From Spirochaetales bacterium (GTDB taxonomy: Bacteria; Spirochaetota; Spirochaetia; SZUA-6; DRHE01), in the NCBI GenBank assembly GCA_023136785.1, contig JAGLQP010000111.1, positions 1-6,583 of the forward strand: a DNA stretch of 6,583 nt, read 5' to 3'. Shown here piece after piece: positions 1 through 5,999 of the stretch. The notes beneath the pieces were generated by a model. That model searched no databases. It was not told where the DNA came from and was given only the letters and a program-made list of their open reading frames with translations. Positions within the stretch are counted from its first letter, which is position 1, and every line of letters begins with the position of its first letter. Both the position numbers and the translations under genes were made by a program.

Positions 1-10
1 GTAGCAATTC

Positions 11-1837
11 ATGTTTGATGGAGCGTACCGCGGAAGATTGTTGCGTATCGATCTTACTTCTCGACGGTCGACGATAGAAACGATTCGCGAGAAGTACATA
101 AAAACACTGCTCGGGGGACGAGGGCTCGCCGCTAAATATTACTACGATGAAATCCAACCGGATTCAGAACCCTTCGACAACACCAACAAATTGTTCTTCT
201 TCACCGGTCCTCTCACCGGGCTACCCTTGCCTTCCACGACCAAGTTTCAGCTGGCCACCAAATCACCTGAAACGCGAATGTATCTGTGTTCAAACAGCGG
301 CGGAGATTTTGGACCTCAGCTGAAAGCTGCCGGCTTCGACGGTATGATCATAGAAGGACAAGCCAAGGACTGGACCTATCTCCTTATCCAGGACGACAAG
401 ATTGTCTTTGAGAATGCAAGTGGATGGAGGGGATACTCTACCGAACAAACCCGTCAGGAACTTCAAAATGCGTTGGGAGGGCACCGTGGCGGCGTTCTTT
501 CGATCGGCCCGGCTGCTGAGAAGCTGGTTCGCATTTCTTACATAAATGTCGACACCCGAGCATTCGGCAGAGGCGGGGCTGGAGCCGTTCTGGGATCAAA
601 GAAGCTGAAGGGAATCGCTGTCAGAGGCACAGGGGAGATCCCCGTAGCCGACCAGGTTAAAATCAATGAAATCAGAAGGGCTGCCATACAACAGCTGAAA
701 ACTTCCCGAGCCAACCACACGAAGTATGGAACACCCCAATATATCGAAGTGATCAACGAGCTTGGATGCATGCCGACCCGGAACTTCCAAACCGCCTTCT
801 TCGAAGAAACCGACAGAATCGATGCCCACATGATGCGGTCACAGTACTGGAAAAAAAATTACGCCTGCTACCGTTGTCCGGTTGCCTGTGGAAAGGTATG
901 CGTGGTGAAAAACGGGCCGTATAAGGGAGCAAGGGCCAGGACGGAGTTTGAAACCATCGGACTCCTAGGACCAAACTGCGGCATTGCAGATTTCGGGGCG
1001 ATTGTTAAGGCAAATCAACTCTGTGACGAAATCGGGTTGGATACCATGTCAACAGGAAATGCGGTGGCTCTGACGATGGAGTTGTTCGAACGGGGATTGA
1101 TCAGCAGGGCGGACACCGATGGAATCGATGCACGATTTGGAAACGCCGAAGCACTTCTCGCTATCATAGAGCTCATCGGTAATCGTAAGGCGATCGGAGA
1201 CCTTCTGGCCGAAGGAATGCATCAGGTACGCAGGCAGAAGCCCGAGTGGAGTCCCTATATTCTCGAGGTTAAGGGAATGCCCTTCGCTGCCTATGAGCCC
1301 AGGGGATTCCACGGCAACGGACTCACCTATGGAACTTCTAACCGCGGCGCCTGTCACAACGTGGGGGGATGGACGATCCGCGCAGAGCTTCAGAGCGGAC
1401 AGTACGACCGCTATGCCTTGGAGGGTAAGGGCGAGCTGGTAAAGACCATCCAGGACAACCGAGCCTATGTAGACAGCCTGGGCTTGTGCACGGTGGTACG
1501 GGGATCCTTGGGATTCTCCGACAATCCAAAGGGCGAGGTGATGAAGGCCGCGACGGGGTATGATTTCATGCCCGAGTTGATGGATATTGGAGCCAGGGTG
1601 TACACACTCGAGCGCCTGATTCTGAACCGAGAAGGAATCCGCCGGAGGGATGATCTGCTGCCGGAGCGAACCACGAACGAAGCAATTCCAAGTGGTCCCA
1701 CCAAAGGCCGAATACTCACCCAGGATATGTATAGTATAATGTTGGATGAGTACTATCAGGCTCGAGGTTGGAGCCAAGACGGTGTTGTTCAAGATGATAC
1801 TATTGAGAGGCTTGGTTTGGAAGGCCTGGTCGAGTAG
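11..1837 (+). CDS. Tungsten/molybdopterin aldehyde:ferredoxin oxidoreductase (AOR) family protein
   Basis: Cytoplasmic AOR-family enzyme of 608 aa, the usual family length. Characterised members oxidise aldehydes to carboxylates (or reduce acids) with ferredoxin, using a W- or Mo-bis-pterin and one [4Fe-4S] cluster. The N-terminal domain begins with the typical RGRLLRIDLT and GGRGLA segments and continues through TGPLTG (65-70) and GRGGAGAVLGSKKLKGIAV (186-204). Cluster ligands are visible as C286-x2-C289-x3-C293, with the fourth at C493. Both pterin-binding motifs are present: DEIGL (339-343) and DSLGLC (488-493). E312/E314 and H449 in RGACH match the conserved acid and histidine near the active site. 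All key residues are intact, so it should be active; the substrate cannot be told from sequence. The ATG start fits family N-termini, but only 10 upstream bases are visible and no ribosome binding site is seen. A MoaD-like gene follows directly. No ferredoxin or electron-transfer subunit lies in the window. Confidence 0.95.
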   Translation: MFDGAYRGRLLRIDLTSRRSTIETIREKYIKTLLGGRGLAAKYYYDEIQPDSEPFDNTNKLFFFTGPLTGLPLPSTTKFQLATKSPETRMYLCSNSGGDFGPQLKAAGFDGMIIEGQAKDWTYLLIQDDKIVFENASGWRGYSTEQTRQELQNALGGHRGGVLSIGPAAEKLVRISYINVDTRAFGRGGAGAVLGSKKLKGIAVRGTGEIPVADQVKINEIRRAAIQQLKTSRANHTKYGTPQYIEVINELGCMPTRNFQTAFFEETDRIDAHMMRSQYWKKNYACYRCPVACGKVCVVKNGPYKGARARTEFETIGLLGPNCGIADFGAIVKANQLCDEIGLDTMSTGNAVALTMELFERGLISRADTDGIDARFGNAEALLAIIELIGNRKAIGDLLAEGMHQVRRQKPEWSPYILEVKGMPFAAYEPRGFHGNGLTYGTSNRGACHNVGGWTIRAELQSGQYDRYALEGKGELVKTIQDNRAYVDSLGLCTVVRGSLGFSDNPKGEVMKAATGYDFMPELMDIGARVYTLERLILNREGIRRRDDLLPERTTNEAIPSGPTKGRILTQDMYSIMLDEYYQARGWSQDGVVQDDTIERLGLEGLVE

Positions 1838-1841
1838 GTTT

Positions 1842-1902
1842 TGCCTCTCTGAGGTAGTGCCTGCGAAGGCAATGAATGGGGCATGTGGGGATAATCACCC
1901 CA
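1842..1902 (+). promoter_or_regulatory. Cluster of small hairpins between AOR and MoaD cores
   Basis: Three small inverted repeats follow the AOR stop codon in series. TGCCTC/GAGGTA (1842-1847 with 1851-1856, one G-T pair) is first. TGCCT/AGGCA around a GCGA loop (1858-1862 with 1867-1871) ends on the base before the MoaD ATG. TGGGG/CCCCA (1886-1890 with 1898-1902) is third. None is followed by a T run, so they are not intrinsic terminators. They could shape translation of the MoaD gene or protect the AOR message. Each stem is only 5-6 bp, so chance is possible. Confidence 0.3.
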
Positions 1903-2189
1903 GGGAGACGACTATCGACAGACCAGAATTCATCAATGTTCGGATCAAGTACCTCTCAGCCATCAGGGATAAAACCAACAGGAGGCGAGAGGAAGTTCAA
2001 TTTCCCCGCGGAGCGACACTCGCGGATGTAGACAGCTGGATCCGGAACAGGCACTCGCTTTCCCTTCGGGACAGAAGGATTATGGCCACTTTGAATGGGA
2101 AAGGATGGATGCAGTTACCAGAGAGAATAGAAACACCGCTGGTGGATGGAGACGAAATTGCTCTGTTCCCCATTCTTTCTGGAGGATAA
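1872..2189 (+). CDS. MoaD/ThiS-like sulfur-carrier protein
   Basis: Small ubiquitin-fold protein of 105 aa from this start. The recognisable core is NVRIKYLSAIRDKT at its beginning, a PRGATLADV turn, then VDGDEIALFPILSGG at the C-terminus. The terminal Gly-Gly followed at once by the stop codon is the hallmark of MoaD, which is thiocarboxylated and donates sulfur to make the molybdopterin dithiolene. MoaD-like genes beside AOR genes are a known arrangement, so it probably serves the enzyme encoded 34 bases upstream. The start is uncertain. ATG at 1872 is the only ATG after the AOR stop and before the core; it adds about 20 residues not expected in the family, and its GAGG (1851-1854) lies rather far away inside a possible hairpin. 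Earlier in-frame ATGs at 1746 and 1794 would overlap the AOR gene. A ThiS-type role is less likely given the neighbour. Confidence 0.82.
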   Translation: MNGACGDNHPRETTIDRPEFINVRIKYLSAIRDKTNRRREEVQFPRGATLADVDSWIRNRHSLSLRDRRIMATLNGKGWMQLPERIETPLVDGDEIALFPILSGG

Positions 2190-2195
2190 ACAGCC

Positions 2196-2294
2196 ATGCA
2201 ATCAGGAGCCAGGCAAATGACCGAGAACAAACCAAATAGTATTATGAAACCCTTTGGAGTTGAGTTCGATCTTTTCGTACGACGGGGGGGTTGA
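2196..2294 (+). CDS. Possible 32-aa small ORF between MoaD and the regulator
   Basis: An ATG at 2196 opens 32 codons that end at a TGA 12 bases before the DeoR start. A strong GGAGG (2181-2185) sits 10 bases upstream; those bases also encode the two C-terminal glycines of the MoaD-like protein. The peptide begins MQSGARQMTENK and ends FDLFVRRGG, and has no hydrophobic segment or family I recognise. The Gly-Gly end echoes the MoaD tail but comes from a run of seven G residues and may be coincidence. It could be a real small protein, a leader peptide for the regulator gene, or a remnant. The only support is the ribosome binding site and the fit into the gap. Confidence 0.22.
   Translation: MQSGARQMTENKPNSIMKPFGVEFDLFVRRGG
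2217..2245 (+). promoter_or_regulatory. Candidate sigma-70-type promoter upstream of the DeoR-type regulator
   Basis: ATGACC (2217-2222, four of six matches to TTGACA) and TATTAT (2240-2245, five of six matches to TATAAT) are separated by exactly 17 bases. Transcription would begin near 2252, leaving a leader of about 55 bases before the regulator ATG. It overlaps the possible small ORF in this gap. If used, it would let the regulator be expressed apart from the upstream AOR pair. This is judged by eye from consensus only. Confidence 0.33.
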
Positions 2295-2306
2295 GAGAAT
2301 AGGAAC

Positions 2307-3089
2307 ATGGCTGAGAACACCTTATTCGTAGAAGAGCGCAAGATGAAAATCCTCGAGTTTATCGAGGAACATAAGAAGGCGACGGTCGCGCAATTATGCG
2401 ATCAATTCAAAGTATCCAGCGCAACAATCCGCAACGATCTCAAAGATTTGGAGAACGCAAAACTGCTCATCCGCACCCATGGGGGTGCGATGGTGAAGAG
2501 TAAAACAGGTTTGGAGCTGAATTCTCATCAGAAGCAGATACAAAACCTTGAAGCAAAACGAAAGATCGCTGAAAGGGCAATCGATCTGATCGAGGACGGT
2601 GACACCATCATTCTCGACACGGGTACTACGGCTTTGGAATTGGCTCGACTGGCGGATAAAAGGAAGGATATCACCGTCGTAACCAACGATTTAGTCATCG
2701 CTCTCCTGCTCGAGGAATCTACCAGTGCCAACGTGATGTTCATGGGCGGACTTCTGAGGAGGAAGTTTCACTGCACCATAACCTCCGGCCGCGCCTGGGA
2801 CTCGGTTCTATCGGGTTTGACCGTGGACAAGGCCTTCATGGGCGTAAACAGTCTCTCCATCGACAAGGGAGCTACCACCCCTGACATACATCAGGCAGAA
2901 ACGAAAAGGGAGATGATCTCGATTGCGGTTAAAGTCATCCTCCTTTGCGATAGCAGCAAGATCGAGAAAAACTCCTTTGCTCAATTCGCCGACCTCGAGC
3001 GGATTGACACGGTGATCACCGAAAACATCAGAGAGAGTGAGAAGAGAAAGTTCGAGGAACGGGGAATCGAGATTATTGTAGCCGGGTAA
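2307..3089 (+). CDS. DeoR/GlpR-family transcriptional regulator
   Basis: Cytoplasmic repressor-type regulator of 260 aa, the normal family size (about 250). Residues 10-60 form the winged helix-turn-helix: EERKMKILEFI, then TVAQLCDQFKVSSATIRNDL as the DNA-contacting region, then RTHGGA as the wing. The C-terminal DeoRC sensor domain (about 75-235) shows the standard blocks LDTGTTALELA (103-113), VVTND (124-128), FMGG (145-148), KAFMGV (175-180), GATTPD (188-193) and LLCDSSK (212-218). Family members usually bind a phosphorylated sugar or polyol and repress nearby catabolic genes. ATG 2307 gives the usual short lead into the EERKMKI helix; its AGGA (2301-2304) is close and weak. It lies 117 bases after the MoaD-like gene on the same strand, so control of the AOR pair is plausible. 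The Gfo/Idh remnant next door, a typical target of such regulators, suggests its original target operon may be partly lost. Confidence 0.93.
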   Translation: MAENTLFVEERKMKILEFIEEHKKATVAQLCDQFKVSSATIRNDLKDLENAKLLIRTHGGAMVKSKTGLELNSHQKQIQNLEAKRKIAERAIDLIEDGDTIILDTGTTALELARLADKRKDITVVTNDLVIALLLEESTSANVMFMGGLLRRKFHCTITSGRAWDSVLSGLTVDKAFMGVNSLSIDKGATTPDIHQAETKREMISIAVKVILLCDSSKIEKNSFAQFADLERIDTVITENIRESEKRKFEERGIEIIVAG

Positions 3090-3192
3090 CCTGCTCGACC
3101 TCAGCCAGCTTCACGGGGCGTCCTTCTGCTGCCGAGTTATCCACGGCGAAGATCACTTTATGGCTGTAAAAGGCGCTCTCCAAACTTTTGAG
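3073..3192 (-). pseudogene. C-terminal remnant of a Gfo/Idh/MocA-type oxidoreductase
   Basis: Reading the - strand from about 3192 to a stop at 3073 gives roughly 39 residues, including SAFYSHKVIFAVDNSAAEGR followed by PVKLAEV. A helix rich in Ala/Ser followed by a GRPV-L turn is how Gfo/Idh/MocA NAD(P)-dependent sugar or polyol dehydrogenases commonly end. No NAD-binding domain or catalytic domain precedes it: upstream on this strand the reading frame is only the antisense of a peptidase fragment, with no credible start. I therefore read it as the surviving 3' end of a gene whose front was deleted. The reading runs 17 bases into the 3' end of the DeoR-type gene, which converges on it. The family call rests on a short stretch and is tentative. 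Confidence 0.5.
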
Positions 3193-3600
3193 AAAAGAGG
3201 GAATCACGGGCAAAGACAAACGTGAGTCAGTTACTCGTATCGAGGGTATATTTAAGAGCCTTTCGGTTGACGTGGGTGTTCGTTTGGCTGGGAGCGAGGG
3301 GGAAAAACTGGCTGCTGAGTTTATACGTGGGGAACTCGCCGGGCGGGACAAGAACTCGGGAATCATCGTCGTGGGTGGACATCACGATACTCAAGCCGGC
3401 AGTCCAGGAGCTGATGATAACGGTACCGGCACGGTCGCTGTGATCGAGTTGACCCGCCTATTTGCATCAAAGGCACCTTTTCGCCGCACCATTCGGTTAA
3501 TAAGCTTCGGTGCCGAAGAACAGCTGTCGGTTGGCAGCGCGAATTATGTACGCCGACACCGGGCAGATCGTGGTGATAGGTGTAGCATCTCAGGTTTTCT
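3188..3600 (+). pseudogene. M28-type aminopeptidase fragment, internally deleted and 3'-truncated
   Basis: The frame carries clear pieces of a zinc-dependent M28 (aminopeptidase Y/S type) peptidase. An N-terminal helix region with RLAGSEGEKLAAEFIRGELA comes first, then the metal site: IIVVGGHHDTQ (His and Asp ligands), GADDNGTGT (bridging Asp) and SFGAEEQ (catalytic and metal-binding Glu). The line jumps from FIRGELAG to NSGIIVVGG without the several tens of residues normally between them, which points to an in-frame deletion near 3330-3360. After SANYVRRH (about 3538-3561) similarity stops and the residues turn into random-looking sequence. The last metal-binding Asp and His and the whole C-terminal half are therefore missing. 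There is no ATG, only a TTG at 3188 with no ribosome binding site, and an in-frame stop just upstream at 3167. It cannot be an active peptidase. The exact ends are approximate. Confidence 0.7.
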
Positions 3601-3629
3601 TTTACTCTGCTGGTTATTATATTTATGAC

Positions 3630-4229
3630 ATGAACACTAAGATATATTTCCACAGGAACAAGGTCCTGATTATTGGACTGCTACTGTTTTTCATCGCCAC
3701 AGGTTTTCTGCTCTCCCAGTCCATGGGCCGCAGGAAAGGATCGGATTGGTCGAAACTCGAGGTTGTCCCCAAGGATGCAGAGGTGGAATATCCTACTACC
3801 CTGAGTGAAGAGGAGTGGCAGCGACGTCTAGGCGCATTCGAATACCACGTGCTGCGGGAAAAGGGCACGGAGAGAGCCTTCACCGGAAAGCTGGACAAGG
3901 TTTACGAGGAGGGCATCTTCTACTCCGCCGCTACGGGTCAGCCGCTGTACAGCTCCGAGGCCAAGTTCGACTCCGGCACCGGTTGGCCGAGCTTCTACGA
4001 GCCGATCAATCCCGAAGCGGTCATCCTGATCGAAGACAACAGCTTCTTCATGAAACGGGTAGAGGTGGTGGACAGCTCGAGCGGCTCCCACCTCGGTCAC
4101 ATTTTCCCCGACGGTCCTGATCCGACGGGCCTGCGCTACTGCATCAATTCCGCCTCCCTCATCTTTGTACCCGCCGGCGCCGAACCGCCGCAGATCGTGA
4201 AGGACTATCTAGAAAAATACGGGGAGTAA
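3630..4229 (+). CDS. msrB: Membrane-anchored or exported peptide-methionine (R)-S-oxide reductase
   Basis: MsrB-family protein of 199 aa that reduces methionine-R-sulfoxide in oxidised proteins. Residues 11-29 form one hydrophobic segment after a basic start (HRNK), a signal anchor or uncleaved signal peptide, so the enzyme should work outside the cytoplasmic membrane. The SelR domain spans about 55-195: TLSEEEW, LDKVYEEGIFYSAATGQPLY, KFDSGTGWPSF (112-122), GSHLGHIFPDG (152-162) and RYCINSASL (169-177). C171 in RYCINS is the catalytic cysteine. It is the only cysteine in the protein: both zinc CxxC pairs are absent and the usual resolving position reads SGTGW. Reduction must therefore use an outside thiol or partner. 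ATG 3630 is chosen because it starts just before the membrane segment, but it has no Shine-Dalgarno; ATG 3723 would remove the anchor. It converges on the lipoprotein gene and ends just before a strong hairpin terminator. Confidence 0.92.
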   Translation: MNTKIYFHRNKVLIIGLLLFFIATGFLLSQSMGRRKGSDWSKLEVVPKDAEVEYPTTLSEEEWQRRLGAFEYHVLREKGTERAFTGKLDKVYEEGIFYSAATGQPLYSSEAKFDSGTGWPSFYEPINPEAVILIEDNSFFMKRVEVVDSSSGSHLGHIFPDGPDPTGLRYCINSASLIFVPAGAEPPQIVKDYLEKYGE

Positions 4230-4247
4230 CGTTTTCTATTTTCACAG

Positions 4248-4290
4248 AAAAAAGCCCTCGGAGAGCGTGTGCCTTCCGAGGGCTTTTTTT
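4248..4290. terminator. Bidirectional rho-independent terminator
   Basis: A perfect 9-bp stem, GCCCTCGGA (4254-4262) with TCCGAGGGC (4275-4283), has a 12-base loop. It is flanked by six A residues (4248-4253) and seven T residues (4284-4290). Read on either strand it is a GC-rich hairpin followed by a T run. It lies 18 bases after the msrB stop and 46 bases beyond the end of the facing lipoprotein gene, so it can stop transcription from both. Confidence 0.95.
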
Positions 4291-4336
4291 CGTAATGAAC
4301 CCGACAGTAGATTGTCCGTATATCGGCCCGACTACC

Positions 4337-5836
4337 TCACTGAAGCTGGTTGATGATCGCCTTGCCGAAGTCTTCACCCAGCTTCTTGAAGGCTGTTGAT
4401 AGAGCCGCCGAGGCGTTTGTTCCCTGGGCGCGTTTGGATTTGTTCACCGTGAGAAGTGTTTTCCCCGAGGACAGCTCAACTACGGTCACGGTACCGGTAA
4501 CTTGAATAATCACGGTGTCTTTGTCCTGGGAGTGATCCGAAATCTTCGCCGTACCGAAGATGGCCCGCTCCACCTGGGCTCCGAAGTTGTTGTTTAAAAA
4601 TTGAAGCACTTGGGCGCTGGAGCGTCCGGCTACATTAGTTACCGCTACGGGCAGACTGTTGACCTGGAATCCCGCCTGTCCCAACTTCTCCAGCAATCCC
4701 GCCGAGGTTTCGGTGAGAGCTATAGGGTTTCCCGACGCATCGAGATCGAACACCGCAACTCCCGTGCTGATCCGAGAGGCCATGGACAGGGACTCCAAGG
4801 AGAAGGTAACCTTCTTCGATAAAACGAGCTGCTCGAATCCCTCTACCTGGCTGTACAGTTCATCTGGTACGTCGAGGAGAGACTCCAGAGTGTCGCTGAC
4901 ATCGAGGGACATGGTGATCTTCTCCTTACCCACAAAATTCGGTGCGGGGGACTGAAAGGAGGCCACCCCTTCAGCATCGGTCTTGACCAGGGCGGTACGC
5001 ACAGCCGCCCGGCCGCTCTGTCTCATCTCTTTATACACCACCCGCACCGCGACACCTTCGACACCCGGATCATCGGCCGTAGAGCCGTTGACCACTTTCG
5101 CTCGGAAGGGTTCCTCGAACTCCTGTCCCAGATAGGTACTCAGGTTATCGTTCAGCTTGACCAGGCCGATTCGTCGAATCGCCTCGCTGGCCTGATTGAT
5201 ATTGCGCTCGAATTTGATTTCCGCGTTTTCCAGATCCGACTTGAAGGCAGCCGAGGCGGCATCGAGATAGCGAATAGCCGCCTGATAGAGCTGGCCCCGG
5301 GACTCGAGTTCCTGGGCTTCTCTTTCAGGTCCGGAAACGGCCTCGATCTTCTCCTGGAACACCTCCTCGAGGCGGCGTTTCTCCTTCATCAGATCCGTCT
5401 TGTTGTACCGGGCCAGCAGATAGAGGGTTAGACCTCCCGCCTGCTCGACCTGCCACCTCTCGGCGATCTCCAGACCGGTCACCCGCCCAGAGGATCTGGA
5501 AGTGAGCTGCTGAACCATGTCGGCTTGGAAGTCATCCAGGGACGCTCGGGCTGTAGCGGTAGTCTCGGAGGTGATCCGCACACCGAGGTAACGCATAATT
5601 TCATCCAGGACTGCTCCTCGGGCAGCCTGCTCCGCTTCTGCCAGGCTGCCTGCACTGGAAGTGCCTGAGCCGGTGAAATACATGTATTGGTCGTCGCTTT
5701 CCGGAGGGTTCAACACCCACTCCGGAGGAGGCTCTGCCGCCGGCCCCTTCCCGGTATCAGGTCCGGAGGCGCAGCTTGTGTATAGCAGCAGGAGCGCTCC
5801 GATGAACAAAATCGCGATGTCACTGACCCTTTTCAT
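4337..5836 (-). CDS. LPP20-like multidomain envelope lipoprotein
   Basis: Predicted lipoprotein of 499 aa; function unknown. The start is ATG at 5836, preceded by a good AGAGGAG, giving MKRVSD and a hydrophobic segment (7-19) that ends at LLYTSC, with C22 the likely lipidated residue. Tyr at -3 is unusual for a lipobox but occurs in relaxed spirochaete-type signals. A low-complexity linker (23-37) leads to an LPP20-like domain (about 38-145) starting with PEWVLNPP and with YFTGSGTS, AEAEQAARGAVLDEI and YLGVRITSE. Residues 148-225 look helical and possibly TPR-like (RGQLYQAAIRYLDAA). Residues 240-312 resemble an Ig-like domain (VRTALVKTDAEGVASF). Residues 355-499 resemble the C-terminal domains of FlgT/LpoB/CsgG-type proteins (IIQVTGTVTVVELSSGKTLL, then an amphipathic end helix). 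Domain borders are judged by eye. Its downstream side is closed by the shared terminator. The next - strand gene upstream also carries a PEWV motif. Confidence 0.85.
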   Translation of the reverse strand: MKRVSDIAILFIGALLLLYTSCASGPDTGKGPAAEPPPEWVLNPPESDDQYMYFTGSGTSSAGSLAEAEQAARGAVLDEIMRYLGVRITSETTATARASLDDFQADMVQQLTSRSSGRVTGLEIAERWQVEQAGGLTLYLLARYNKTDLMKEKRRLEEVFQEKIEAVSGPEREAQELESRGQLYQAAIRYLDAASAAFKSDLENAEIKFERNINQASEAIRRIGLVKLNDNLSTYLGQEFEEPFRAKVVNGSTADDPGVEGVAVRVVYKEMRQSGRAAVRTALVKTDAEGVASFQSPAPNFVGKEKITMSLDVSDTLESLLDVPDELYSQVEGFEQLVLSKKVTFSLESLSMASRISTGVAVFDLDASGNPIALTETSAGLLEKLGQAGFQVNSLPVAVTNVAGRSSAQVLQFLNNNFGAQVERAIFGTAKISDHSQDKDTVIIQVTGTVTVVELSSGKTLLTVNKSKRAQGTNASAALSTAFKKLGEDFGKAIINQLQ

Positions 5837-5862
5837 GCACTTCTCCTCTTGAAACACATCGG

Positions 5863-5900
5863 CCCGGGCGGACGACCTCGTTCAGATCAACCCGCCCGGG
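5863..5900 (-). promoter_or_regulatory. GC-rich hairpin in the leader of the LPP20-like lipoprotein gene
   Basis: A perfect 9-bp inverted repeat, CCCGGGCGG (5863-5871) with CCGCCCGGG (5892-5900), encloses a 20-base loop. On the - strand it lies 26 bases before the lipoprotein ATG and about 15 before its ribosome binding site. No T run follows it in that direction, so it is not a standard terminator. It may stabilise the mRNA, act as an attenuator or be a protein-binding palindrome. The TCTTTTTTA tract at 5912-5920 lies on the wrong side for the - strand and 13 bases off on the + strand. Confidence 0.5.
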
Positions 5901-5974
5901 AGACGTTACTATCTTTTTTATTCTCAAGCGGGAAGAGTTTCTCACCCGCGCATTATCTCAAGCGCTACCGTGGT

Positions 5975-5999
5975 ATTGAGGTTGTCTCCCAACCTCGAT
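5975..5999 (-). terminator. Weak hairpin after the right-edge gene, no T run
   Basis: ATTGAGGTTG (5975-5984) pairs with CAACCTCGAT (5990-5999) over 10 bp with one G-T pair and a 5-base loop. It starts 14 bases after the stop codon of the right-edge - strand gene. The sequence that follows on the - strand (ACCACGG) is not T-rich, so it is more likely a 3'-end stabiliser or partial terminator than a strong stop. Read-through into the lipoprotein gene is possible. Confidence 0.45.

Noticed and set aside
1049..1792. Long open frame of 247 codons on the - strand inside the AOR gene
   Set aside because: It is fully antisense to a complete, motif-rich AOR gene, and its translation shows no recognisable domain or plausible start signal.
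1746..1871. Earlier start for the MoaD-like gene at 1746 or 1794
   Set aside because: Both would overlap the AOR coding region by up to 92 bases and add residues that simply read AOR codons in another frame.
3510..3629. Extension of msrB upstream to 3510
   Set aside because: Those codons overlap the peptidase remnant in another frame and would place about 40 residues before the membrane anchor, with no family precedent.
3815..4120. Arg/Gly-rich open frame on the + strand inside msrB
   Set aside because: It is a frame-shifted shadow of the msrB coding sequence with low-complexity composition and no motifs.
5837..5857. GTG start at 5857 for the LPP20-like lipoprotein
   Set aside because: It would make the ribosome binding site AGAGGAG part of the coding region and put seven unneeded residues before the signal peptide; ATG 5836 fits better.
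5863..5920. Intrinsic terminator on the + strand from the GC-rich hairpin and TCTTTTTTA
   Set aside because: The T run begins 13 bases after the stem and no + strand gene leads into it.
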